A stretch of DNA of 64,000 bases from Billgrantia campisalis (GTDB taxonomy: Bacteria > Pseudomonadota > Gammaproteobacteria > Pseudomonadales > Halomonadaceae): positions 1 to 64,000 of the forward strand of contig NZ_JABFUC010000018.1 in assembly GCF_022341425.1 (NCBI RefSeq). The letters run 5' to 3'. A model generated the notes under the pieces. It was not told the DNA's origin. It did not search any database and saw nothing but the letters and a program-made list of their open reading frames with translations. Position 1 is the stretch's first letter, and each line of letters starts with the position of its first letter. Shown piece by piece: positions 56,845 through 64,000 of the stretch. A program made the position numbers and the translations under genes.

Positions 56845-58637
56845 TGCCCGGACTGCTGATCGCGCTGACCGTGGCTTGGCCGCTGCTGGTGATGCTGCGT
56901 AATCCGCTGCGGCTGATGATGGAGCATGACGCCCTGTGGCGACCGGGACACCGGCCGCTACTGCTGGATGCGCTGTGGGCTTCGGCGCCGCTGCCGGCGC
57001 TGGTCCTGGCGCTGTGGCCCGGCGAATACACGCTGGTGATGGAGGGTTGGCTGCTGGGGGGGCTGTGGCAGCTCGACGAGGCACGTCGCCCCTGGCTGAT
57101 GTTCAGCGCCCTGCTCTGGACAGTGGCGGGCCTCTATGCCCGCGGTTACCTGGCCATCGAGCAACAGGCCGCCGAAGCCGGCGATGGCGATAGCTTCCGT
57201 CGTCTGCTGGGCCTGGCAATGCTCTGGCCGCTGACGCTGGCCGGTAACCTGCTGTTGATCTTGGCCGAGGATATTCCCAGCTTCTATCTGGGCTTTGCGG
57301 TCATGACCTTCTCCGCCTACGTCCTGGTGGTGCATGCCGGCAATCGCGATGCCTGGCTGGGAGGCCGGTCTTATCTGATCATGGCGCTATTCGGTGAGGC
57401 GCTGATTCTCGGTGGGCTGCTGTGGGCGGTCGGCACGGTGGAGACGGTGACCCTGTCCGGCCTGCGTGAGGGGATCGCCGGGGCCGAGCAGGGGGGCTGG
57501 ATAGCCTTGCTGCTGTGGCTGGGCTTCGGCGTCAAGGCGGGGGTGGCGGGGCTGCACGTGTGGCTGCCGCTGGCCCACCCGGTCGCGCCCACCCCGGCCA
57601 GCGCCGTGCTCAGCGGGGTGATGATCAAGGCGGGATTGTTCGGCTGGCTGAGTACTCTGCCGCTGGGCGATCCCACCGCCGGGCTGGAGAGCCTGGGGCG
57701 TGGGGTGATCGTCATGGGCTTGCTGGGGGCCTTGGGTGCCGCGCTGTTCGGCGTGACCCAGCGCCACCCCAAGGCGGTACTGGCCTACTCCAGCATCAGC
57801 CAGATGGGCATGCTCACCGCCCTGGTCGGGGTCGGTCTGGCGACTCCCGGTCTATGGCCCGCGCTCTCGGCCACCGTGGTGCTGTTCGCCGCCCACCATG
57901 GTATGACCAAGGGGGCGCTGTTTCTGGGCGTTGGCATCAGCGAGCATCCGCCGCGGCTGCCCATCTGGCTGCTGTGGGCCTTGCTGGTGCTGCCGGCGCT
58001 GTCGCTGGCCGGGGCGGTGGTGTCTGGACTCTCCACCAAGTGGACCCTGAAGGCCGCACTCTACGATGGTGGCTACGCGAGCCTGGTGGCCTGGCTGAGC
58101 CTGGCCGCGGTGGGCACCACCCTGCTGATGGCGCGCACGCTATGGCGTCAGTGGCAGGAGCGGGGACACCACCACACGCCCTGGCGGGCGCCCATGCCGC
58201 TGGCCTGGTTGTTCGCGGTGCTGGCGGCGGCCGGAGTGCCGCTCTGGTTGCCCCTGGCGGAAGGGGGCGCGCAATGGCCGCCGCTCGAGGCGCTGCCCGG
58301 CCTGCTGTGGCCGGTGGCGGTGGGCGTGGCCCTGGCACTCGTCCTTGGCCTGGTAGCGCTCCGCGTCGACTGGCGTGTCAGCCGGCGGCTGCGCCCTGGC
58401 GACCTGTGGTGGGGTTATGCGGCTCTGGCGCACCACCTGCTCAATGGCCTGGTGCACAGGGGGCGGGTCATCGAGAGGCGCGCTTCACGACTGCGCGCAC
58501 GACTGGTGGCGAAGGAGCAGCGGGCGATGGTCGCGCTCACCGAGCTGGCCCGCTACGAGCGAAGCTTTCGGCGGTTGGCGGTGCCGCTGATGATCGCGGT
58601 GGCCGTGCTGCTGTTGATCGGGTTCTGGCTGGGGTAG
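56841..58637 (+). CDS. ND4/ND5-like ion-translocating subunit 3, lacking TM5 glutamate
   Basis: The 598-residue protein aligns with the antiporter-like family (FGVKAGVAGLHVWLPLAHP for TM7, GVMIKAGLFGW for TM8, HHGMTKGALFLGVG for TM12). At TM5 it reads SFYLGFAVMTFSAYVLV, where the conserved FYEMLTLS Glu should be. A C-terminal extension of about 120 residues carries a basic amphipathic part and one last helix (about 577-597). Loss of the Glu suggests a scaffolding or altered-coupling subunit. A hairpin terminator includes its stop codon. Confidence 0.82.
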   Translation: MMPGLLIALTVAWPLLVMLRNPLRLMMEHDALWRPGHRPLLLDALWASAPLPALVLALWPGEYTLVMEGWLLGGLWQLDEARRPWLMFSALLWTVAGLYARGYLAIEQQAAEAGDGDSFRRLLGLAMLWPLTLAGNLLLILAEDIPSFYLGFAVMTFSAYVLVVHAGNRDAWLGGRSYLIMALFGEALILGGLLWAVGTVETVTLSGLREGIAGAEQGGWIALLLWLGFGVKAGVAGLHVWLPLAHPVAPTPASAVLSGVMIKAGLFGWLSTLPLGDPTAGLESLGRGVIVMGLLGALGAALFGVTQRHPKAVLAYSSISQMGMLTALVGVGLATPGLWPALSATVVLFAAHHGMTKGALFLGVGISEHPPRLPIWLLWALLVLPALSLAGAVVSGLSTKWTLKAALYDGGYASLVAWLSLAAVGTTLLMARTLWRQWQERGHHHTPWRAPMPLAWLFAVLAAAGVPLWLPLAEGGAQWPPLEALPGLLWPVAVGVALALVLGLVALRVDWRVSRRLRPGDLWWGYAALAHHLLNGLVHRGRVIERRASRLRARLVAKEQRAMVALTELARYERSFRRLAVPLMIAVAVLLLIGFWLG

Positions 58638-58654
58638 GGGCCTGCCCCAGCCAG
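58625..58654. terminator. Hairpin shared by convergent Mrp-like operon and phoH
   Basis: CTGGCTGGGG and CCCCAGCCAG form a perfect 10-bp stem whose 10-base loop contains the TAG stop of the last membrane subunit. It lies between convergent genes and can end transcription in both directions, but T-runs are poor. Confidence 0.7.
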
Positions 58655-58683
58655 TGGTATAGAGATTTGGCAAGAGAGGGTAT

Positions 58684-60099
58684 CTAGAGCAGTTCCTCAC
58701 CGGCCAGGGCCAGCCGCGAGCGCTCCACGCTTCTCAACGTCACGTGACCGGCGTGGGGCCAATCGCGGAAGCGCTGCACCACCGCCGCCATGCCGCAGGT
58801 GTTGGCGGTGAGATAGGGGGTGTCGATCTGCCCCACGTTGCCCAGGCAGACGATCTTGGTGTTGCGCCCGGCGCGGGTCAGCAGCGACTTGAGCTGCTTG
58901 GGGGTGAAGTTCTGGGCCTCGTCGATGATCAGGAAGGTGTCGTTGAGGGTGCGGCCGCGCATGAAGCCCGGCGCGCGGATCTGCACCCGGGAGCCGATCA
59001 GGGTGCGGGTGGCATCCTCGTTCCAGCTGGTGCTGCCGTCGTGCTCGTCACGCAGCAGGTTGTCCATGTTGTCGTGGAAGGCGCCCATCCAGGGCGACAT
59101 CTTCTCCTCCTCGGTGCCGGGCAGGTAGCCGATGTCCTCGCTCATGGAGATCGGCGCCCGGGTGAAGACGATGCGCTCGAAGCGCTTGGCATCCAGGGTC
59201 TGCTGGAAGGCCGCCGCCAGGGTCATATAGGTCTTGCCGGTACCGGCACTGCCGGCGATGGTGACCAAGTCGATGTCGTCGTCCAACAGCAGGTTGAGGG
59301 CGAAGTTCTGGCGGCTATCGTGGGCGTGGACTCCCCAGGCGCAGGCCTTGTGGCGGTAGTTGGTGAGCAGCTGCAGCCGGGCCTGGCCGGGATTCATCTC
59401 GCGCACGATGGCCTCGAAACCGGCGCCGTTCTCGCTGTCGGAGACCAGCATGCCCAGGTGCCAGTCGTTGGGCAGATCGCCTTTCAGCTGGTAGAAGGTG
59501 TGATGGTCGACGCGCTCGACCTCGACCTCCACGTCGAGCGCCTCCCAGGGGCCGTTGCCGCTGGTGTCGGTGTCGGGGTAGATGCGCACCCCGTCGAGCA
59601 TGGCATCGCTGTCGCTGAAGGCGCGATCGGTGAGGTAGTCCTCCACTGGCACCCGCAGGGCGGCGGCCTTGACCCGCAGGTTGATGTCCTTGGTGACCAG
59701 GATCACCGAGGCATCGGGGCGTTCGTCACGCAGCCGGCAGGTTTCGGCCAGCAGGCAGTTGTCGGGGCTCTCCTCCAGGTGCTCCAGCGGCTCGAGTTCG
59801 GGATAGCAGAGGAAACGCAGCCGGCCCAACGGCGTGCCGCCGGCACGCGGGATGGGGATGCCGCGCTGAATCTCATCGAAGGTCACTTGATTGGTCAGGT
59901 CGGAGAGGGTGCGGCTGACCTGGCGGGCGGTGCGGGCGATCTCGCGCATGCCGTTCTTGTGCTTGTCGAGTTCCTCGAGCACGGTCATGGGAATGACCAC
60001 CTCGTGTTCCTCGAACTGATACAGGGCAGCGGGGTCGTGAAGCAGGACGTTGGTGTCCAGCACGTAGAGCCGCTTGGCTTTCTTGTCGAGTCGTACCAT
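58684..60099 (-). CDS. PIN domain-PhoH ATPase (PhoH2 type)
   Basis: The 471-residue protein joins a PIN ribonuclease domain (about 10-150, acidic residues in YVLDTNVLLHDP, EELD and VTKD) to a PhoH ATPase (about 240-460; Walker A GSAGTGKTYM, Walker B LIIDEAQN). PhoH2 proteins unwind and cut RNA. The ATG at 60099 has AGGAG ten bases upstream; the longer open frame is not supported. It is monocistronic and converges on the Mrp-like operon. Confidence 0.9.
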   Translation of the reverse strand: MVRLDKKAKRLYVLDTNVLLHDPAALYQFEEHEVVIPMTVLEELDKHKNGMREIARTARQVSRTLSDLTNQVTFDEIQRGIPIPRAGGTPLGRLRFLCYPELEPLEHLEESPDNCLLAETCRLRDERPDASVILVTKDINLRVKAAALRVPVEDYLTDRAFSDSDAMLDGVRIYPDTDTSGNGPWEALDVEVEVERVDHHTFYQLKGDLPNDWHLGMLVSDSENGAGFEAIVREMNPGQARLQLLTNYRHKACAWGVHAHDSRQNFALNLLLDDDIDLVTIAGSAGTGKTYMTLAAAFQQTLDAKRFERIVFTRAPISMSEDIGYLPGTEEEKMSPWMGAFHDNMDNLLRDEHDGSTSWNEDATRTLIGSRVQIRAPGFMRGRTLNDTFLIIDEAQNFTPKQLKSLLTRAGRNTKIVCLGNVGQIDTPYLTANTCGMAAVVQRFRDWPHAGHVTLRSVERSRLALAGEELL

Positions 60100-60440
60100 C
60101 GGGGCAGTGCTCCTGGGTTGACGGCACCTTCGACACTGGCACTGACACCTTACCGTCATATGACAGTCGGGCTCCCTCGTGGCCAGTGTCACCTGCGTTG
60201 CATGGCCTCCTCTTTTGCGCGGTACATGACGTTATGACATCAGCATGAAGCCTCGGCTCCGCGGCTACCGTCGATGATTTCAACGCTAGCGGACCGGCTG
60301 GCCGGCCGGGGCAGGCCCGCAGCGTGAGAGCATGACGCCTTGGTGGCGGCTATGGTGATAGTGGCGACACCGGCCCGATCCGTCTGACGGCAGGCGGCGG
60401 GCGCTGGCTGCATCCACTTCCAAGCACAAGGCGAGGCGTG
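60100..60440. other. Divergent promoter region between phoH and the CDGSH-glutamate synthase gene
   Basis: No full gene is seen in these 341 bases. On the minus strand a GAGGAGG site precedes a four-codon ORF MQRR-stop (60201-60187), about 90 bases before the phoH start; it may be a tiny leader or chance. No clear -35/-10 pair or operator was found for either gene. Confidence 0.35.
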
Positions 60441-61985
60441 ATGAGCAAACCGGTCATTTCCGACAACAAGCCGATCAAGACACCCCTTGAGAAGGGCAAG
60501 ACCTACACCTTCTGCATGTGTGGTCGCTCCGGTGACCAGCCGTTTTGCGACGGCTCCCATGCGGGAACGGGGATCAAGCCCAAGCAGTTCACCGTCGAGC
60601 AGGATGGCGATGCCTACCTGTGTCGATGCAAGCACTCCAAGAACCTGCCCTACTGCGACGGGACGCACAAGGCGTTCGGCAGTGACCAGGTGGGGCAGGA
60701 GGGGCCAGGCGCCGGCGGCGACGACAGGGTGATCGCCAAGGCGACCGAGGAGGAGCCTACGGTGGCGTTCATCCACCAGCTGGCCGAAGAGGGGCTCTCC
60801 AAGATGGGGCCCCACGGCCCCATCACCTCCATGGGCGTGCCGCGCCACACCCTGCCGCACTGGGACGACCTGCAGCTGATGGCGGCCCAGCTGGCGACCC
60901 GGCCGCTGATGGAGGACGCCGACGTGGCCACCGAGCTGGTCATCGGCCCCGAGGCCAACAAGCCGCTGACCCTGAAGATCCCGCTGCTGGTCTCCGACAT
61001 GAGCTTTGGCGCGCTCTCCGAGGAGGCCAAGATCGCCCTGGCCCGGGGTGCCGAGATGGCCGGCACCGGCATCTGCTCCGGCGAGGGCGGCATGCTGCCC
61101 GAGGAGCAGGCCGAGAACTCGCGCTACTTCTACGAGCTGGCCAGCGCCAAGTTCGGCTACCGGGAGGAGCTGCTCGAGCGCGTGCAGGCCTTCCACTTCA
61201 AGGGCGGGCAGGGCGCCAAGACCGGCACCGGCGGGTATCTGCCCGGCATCAAGAACCGGGGCAAGATCGCCCAGGTCAGGGGGCTCGAGGAGGGGACCGA
61301 CGCGACCTCGCCGCCCACCTTCGAGGATCTCGTCTCGGTGGCCGACTTCCGCGCCTTCGCCGACCGGGTGCGGGAGATCACCGGCGGGGTGCCCGTGGGC
61401 TTCAAGCTCAGCGCCAACCATATCGAGCGGGATATCCAGTTCGCCCTGGATGCCGGCGCCGACTACCTCATCCTCGATGGGCGCGGGGGCGCCACCGGGG
61501 CGGCGCCCGAGATATTTCGCGACCATATCAGCGTGCCGACGATCCCGGCGCTGGCGCGCGCCCGTCGCTACCTGGACGCCCAGAAGGCCAGCGGCCGGGT
61601 GACGCTGATCATCACCGGCGGCCTGCGCCTGCCGATCGACTTCGTCAAGGCGCTGGCGCTGGGGGCCGACGGCATTGCGCTGTCCAACAGCGCCATCCAG
61701 GCGGTCGGCTGCGTGGCGGCGAGGATATGCCACACCAACAACTGCCCGGCCGGCGTGACCACCCAGAACGAGGAGCTGAGACAGCGGCTCGACGTCGACC
61801 GCTCCGCCCAGCGCCTGAAGACCTTCTTCGAGGCCTCCACCCAGCTGATGCAGGTGATGGCCCGGGCCTGCGGCCACGACGCCCTGAGCCAGTTCCACCA
61901 GGACGACCTGGCCACCTGGCACCGGGAGATGGCCCTGCTTACCGGGGTGAACTACGCCGGCGTGACGTCGCCCACCGGGAGATAA
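60441..61985 (+). CDS. Two CDGSH iron-sulfur domains fused to glutamate-synthase-like FMN domain
   Basis: The 514-residue protein begins with two CDGSH 2Fe-2S motifs (CMCGRSGDQPFCDGSH near residue 27 and CRCKHSKNLPYCDGTH near 62). From about residue 110 on it matches the FMN/synthase domain of glutamate synthase: GEGGMLPEEQ, FKGGQGAKTGTGGYLPG, DGRGGATGAAP, and the 3Fe-4S cysteines of ARICHTNNCPAGVTTQ. It has no glutaminase domain. The redox partner and product are unknown; it could be a ferredoxin-like-coupled GltS relative. ATG 60441 follows GGCGAGG. Confidence 0.85.
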   Translation: MSKPVISDNKPIKTPLEKGKTYTFCMCGRSGDQPFCDGSHAGTGIKPKQFTVEQDGDAYLCRCKHSKNLPYCDGTHKAFGSDQVGQEGPGAGGDDRVIAKATEEEPTVAFIHQLAEEGLSKMGPHGPITSMGVPRHTLPHWDDLQLMAAQLATRPLMEDADVATELVIGPEANKPLTLKIPLLVSDMSFGALSEEAKIALARGAEMAGTGICSGEGGMLPEEQAENSRYFYELASAKFGYREELLERVQAFHFKGGQGAKTGTGGYLPGIKNRGKIAQVRGLEEGTDATSPPTFEDLVSVADFRAFADRVREITGGVPVGFKLSANHIERDIQFALDAGADYLILDGRGGATGAAPEIFRDHISVPTIPALARARRYLDAQKASGRVTLIITGGLRLPIDFVKALALGADGIALSNSAIQAVGCVAARICHTNNCPAGVTTQNEELRQRLDVDRSAQRLKTFFEASTQLMQVMARACGHDALSQFHQDDLATWHREMALLTGVNYAGVTSPTGR

Positions 61986-62385
61986 GCCCTGGCGCTCCCG
62001 GTCTCCCACACCATGGCGGGGCTCTTGCTGCTGGCCTGGCTGCTGGGGGCGCCCCCATCGTGCTGGCGTCCCTGGCCCCCCAAGTCCGTCACAGCACCTC
62101 TCAGCATTGGCATCGTGGAGCAGGTCGGCGGCTCGCTGTCGCTGATGCTCGGCGGGCTGCTGATCACCGGGGTGCTGACCACTATCTTCGTCTCCTTGCT
62201 GGCTCGCCTGCTCAAGATCGACGATTCGCGAATCCTGGGGTTTGCCCTCGGCGTGAACGGCCACGCCGTGGGCATCGTGCGCGCCTTCGAGCTCGGCCCC
62301 ACCGCCGCGCCTTCGCCTCGCTGGGCATGAGGGGATCTTCACCGCGCTGTTGCTGCCGCTGGTATGGCGGCTGCTGGGGCTGTAG
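61986..62385 (+). pseudogene. Decayed lrgB (antiholin-like) fragment
   Basis: Translating across frames gives an LrgB C-terminal half: KSVTAPLSIGIVEQVGG, ILGFALGVNGHAVGIVRAFELG, then after a frame change FASLGM and GIFTALLLPLVWRLLGL-stop. At least three frameshifts are needed (near 62050, 62085 and 62330), and the N-terminal third is missing. No lrgA partner is next to it. The remnant follows the CDGSH fusion gene directly. Confidence 0.75.
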
Positions 62386-62414
62386 AAAGGTCCTCCGCAG
62401 ACTGAGTGAAACGG

Positions 62415-62670
62415 CTTTGTGGGAGGTCGCTTTAGCGCGCGACCAGCGGAAGCGGTCCTGTTCTGGTGGAGACTACCTTGCTTCGGTGGGCACCGAAGTA
62501 GGGGATGAAGGGCAGGAATCGAACGAGGCTGTGTGAAAACGCGCTGGCCGCTATACTTTGCCCAGATCCGCCGAGGAAGTGGCGATGAAGCGATTCGTGG
62601 TAGGAGAGGCCCGAGACCAAAGCGACCATGCCGGCGAAGGCAGCAGGCTCGACGATTGATATATGTTGTC
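62415..62670 (+). repeat. Intergenic repeat copy 1 with REP-like palindrome
   Basis: This segment opens TGTGGGAGGTCGC and contains a palindrome GGTCGC/GCGACC (62425-62444), like the GTGGGAG REP elements of Pseudomonas. Twenty-nine bases (62422-62450) recur exactly at 63721-63749. GGGCACCGAAGTAG follows 66 bases later in both copies (62488 and 63787), and a further block around 62610-62670 resembles 63890-63945. No coding potential was found. Confidence 0.75.
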
Positions 62671-62777
62671 GATCTGTGCTGAGTATTTAGAGATATCAAT
62701 GGGATGAAAGGCAGTAGAGCGCGCATCATAAATGCTGAAAATTACGGCAGAAAATGGTATTCGAAGAGAGGTTCCAG

Positions 62778-63002
62778 GTGAAGATAAAAGATTTGATTGA
62801 TGAGGCAGAATCGCTCCCAGTGGAAGAACGAGCGCTCGTTGTAGATTCGCTTCTTCGAAGCCTCAATCCGCCGGAATCCAAGATTGATGAGAAGTGGGCA
62901 TCGGTGGCGAAAAAACGTTTGAAGGAGGTCCGCTCGGGCGCGGTCGAAACGGTCCCTGGCGAAGATGTGTTCGCCAAGATTTGGAATGATCGCACGCAAT
63001 GA
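62778..63002 (+). CDS. Antitoxin, RelB/addiction-module component family
   Basis: The 74-residue acidic protein starting (M)KIKDLIDEAESLPVEERALVVDSLL matches the small addiction-module antitoxins (TIGR02574 type), with an N-terminal helix bundle and a toxin-binding C-tail. I prefer the GTG at 62778, which has GAGAGG six bases upstream and gives the family start; an ATG at 62754 would add eight residues. Its stop overlaps the toxin start (ATGA). Base composition is AT-richer than neighbours, suggesting transfer. Confidence 0.85.
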   Translation: MKIKDLIDEAESLPVEERALVVDSLLRSLNPPESKIDEKWASVAKKRLKEVRSGAVETVPGEDVFAKIWNDRTQ

Positions 63003-63289
63003 GCTTCCGTTTTCATCCTGAAGCCGCGCATGAGCTTCGTGAGGCCGTCGAGTATTATGAAGACATCGATCCTGGCCTCGGATACGACTTCTCCGTTGAG
63101 GTTTATTCCGCGATTCAGCGAGCCGTAGCTTATCCGCTGGCATGGCCGGTTCTCGTTGGTGACGTCCGGCGGGCTTTGGTTCGACGATTTCCTTATGGGG
63201 TACTGTATTCCGAGGAAGAAGACACGCTGCTGATCGTTGCTGTCATGAACCTTCATCGGGAACCGGGTTACTGGAAAGGTCGGCGTTAA
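62999..63289 (+). CDS. Toxin, RelE/ParE family
   Basis: The 96-residue basic protein (MSFRFHPEAAHELREAVEYYE..., later RRALVRRFPYGVLY and VMNLHREPGYWKGR) has the RelE/ParE fold pattern. It would cut mRNA on the ribosome or block gyrase; which one cannot be told. It is coupled to the antitoxin by a 4-bp overlap, the standard operon order. The pair lies between two imperfect direct repeats. Confidence 0.88.
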   Translation: MSFRFHPEAAHELREAVEYYEDIDPGLGYDFSVEVYSAIQRAVAYPLAWPVLVGDVRRALVRRFPYGVLYSEEEDTLLIVAVMNLHREPGYWKGRR

Positions 63290-63713
63290 ATGCCAAGCGA
63301 TGCCGGCGTTCGCCCCTCGCGCAGTTGATCCTCGGAGCGGCAAAAGCCCGAAACATGTCCATGTAAGATATTGCTTGCATGGCGTAAGTTAAAGCCCACG
63401 CCGACGCAACCGAGATCAAAATTCATGGCCGGTAACGTGGATTTACACCGTGGAAGGCGGTAGGTTGGAGCTAAGCGGGCTGAAGCAGGGGCCTCGAGCC
63501 GATATCTTACAGGCGGGCTGATACCTTGGATTACTCGATCATCTTTGAAGCCGCAAGGCCGCTGCCAAACGGGGCGAGAGGGCAGGCAACCGCTTCTGGG
63601 GATGCTCGTCATATCCCAAGTGCCGAGAGGTGCAGGATGCGATATAGCGCGGATAAGGTGCATGGGGCGAGGGTGCCTGTTTTCTATCCAAGCCACCATC
63701 GCCGGCATCGACG
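63290..63713. other. Non-coding stretch downstream of the toxin gene
   Basis: About 420 bases with no supported gene, RNA or clear terminator. The composition is closer to the toxin-antitoxin pair than to the core genes, so it probably arrived with the module. The possible reading frames have no recognisable motif or ribosome site. Confidence 0.4.
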
Positions 63714-63950
63714 CACTGTTGGAGGTCGCTTTAGCGCGCGACCAGCGGAGGCAACCTTGGCCGGATGGAGGCGAGTTGGCATCGGAGGGCACCGAAGTAG
63801 CAGACGAAGGGCCAGGAACGATACAGGTTGGTCATCGCGATGATTTTTGTGGGAGGCCGATTTATCGGGCGAAGGACCGCTATCGACCCAAAGCAGCCAT
63901 GCCGGCAAAGACAGCATGCTCGTTCATCGGGGATATGTGGCATGCACGAC
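63714..63950 (+). repeat. Intergenic repeat copy 2 with REP-like palindromes
   Basis: The copy repeats the 29-base REP-like core (63721-63749) and the GGGCACCGAAGTAG block (63787-63800) with the same 66-base spacing as copy 1. It then has a second REP-like unit, TTTGTGGGAGGCCGATTTA with hairpin CCGA-TTTA-TCGG (about 63846-63870), and a block (63885-63945) similar to 62610-62670. Orientation is the same as copy 1. The last 50 bases of the window show nothing further. Confidence 0.72.
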
Positions 63951-64000
63951 GATCGGTATAATACTGCCAAGCTATACTTAATTCCATTTGTTTTCAATAA

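Noticed and set aside
53849..58637. Part of a full NADH dehydrogenase (nuo) or Mrp operon
   Set aside because: Subunits for NADH, Fe-S or quinone binding and MrpE/F/G are missing on both sides; the next gene is a convergent phoH.
63286..63792. A 168-codon open frame on the minus strand past the toxin gene
   Set aside because: No ribosome site or recognisable motif, and it overlaps the repeat and the toxin end; likely chance.

Overview
The window looks like chromosomal DNA of a Halomonas-type gammaproteobacterium (Halomonadaceae). This is inferred from the high GC content, the E. coli-like pyruvate dehydrogenase and malic enzyme proteins, a TRAP transporter, a Zur regulon of the Pseudomonas/Halomonas kind, and a GMC dehydrogenase plus MmsA pair. 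No rRNA, tRNA or CRISPR array was recognised. Most of the sequence is tightly packed operons with 4-8 bp gene overlaps. The two ends carry mobile or decayed DNA.

Layout, left to right. 1-0.6 kb: the start of a transposase that interrupts a chemoreceptor gene. 0.65-5.1 kb: a BASS-family transporter coupled to a FadD-type acyl-CoA ligase, then a secreted nuclease. 5.2-6.8 kb: an AzlCD amino-acid exporter with an XRE-cupin regulator and a clear promoter/operator. 6.9-10.7 kb: a magnesium operon (MgtE, MgtE, MgtC-like). It is preceded by a strong sigma70 promoter and a 32-codon leader ORF that begins MEPP and ends in a Pro/Arg-rich stretch, resembling the MgtL leader peptide of enterobacterial mgtA. 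10.8-19.2 kb: a carbon-entry operon maeB-aceE-aceF-lpdA (malate to pyruvate to acetyl-CoA) in which E2 has one lipoyl domain and E3 carries two. 19.6-27.6 kb: a zinc-starvation island with two Zur-like boxes, controlling folE2-cysS, a His-rich NicO-type transporter, and DUF1826-dksA2-cobW-cobW.

27.7-35.1 kb: a catabolic locus (acyl-CoA synthetase, SCP2-type thiolase, SDR, PAS-LuxR regulator, TRAP transporter). Its two putative promoter regions share a 16-bp palindrome, TACGTAGTACTACGTA. 35.3-42.2 kb: an isocitrate dehydrogenase-like protein with an internal duplication, a CrcB pair, a small membrane protein with a two-RCK K+ channel, a KfrA-like coiled-coil protein and an NnrU-family protein. 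42.3-46.7 kb: a LysR regulator divergent from mmsA and a GMC dehydrogenase, probably for 3-hydroxypropionate/malonate-semialdehyde oxidation. 46.9-52.9 kb: a cold-shock protein, an SLC13 permease with RCK_C domains, a carboxylesterase, an orphan divergent trpB and a PAS-PAS-GGDEF diguanylate cyclase.

53.2-58.6 kb: a compact four-gene membrane complex of Mrp/complex-I type. It has an MbhD(DUF4040)-MnhC fusion and three ND2/4/5-like subunits, with no EFG subunits, hydrogenase or NADH module nearby. 58.7-62.4 kb: a PIN-PhoH ATPase, a fusion of two CDGSH iron-sulfur domains to a glutamate-synthase-type FMN domain, and a decayed lrgB. 62.4-64.0 kb: an AT-richer RelB/RelE-type toxin-antitoxin pair lying between two imperfect direct repeats that contain REP-like palindromes.

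The best candidates for undescribed biology are the magnesium leader ORF, the minimal Mrp/complex-I-like module, the PAS-LuxR palindrome locus, the duplicated isocitrate dehydrogenase and the CDGSH-glutamate synthase fusion. All assignments come from reading the sequence; no database search was run.
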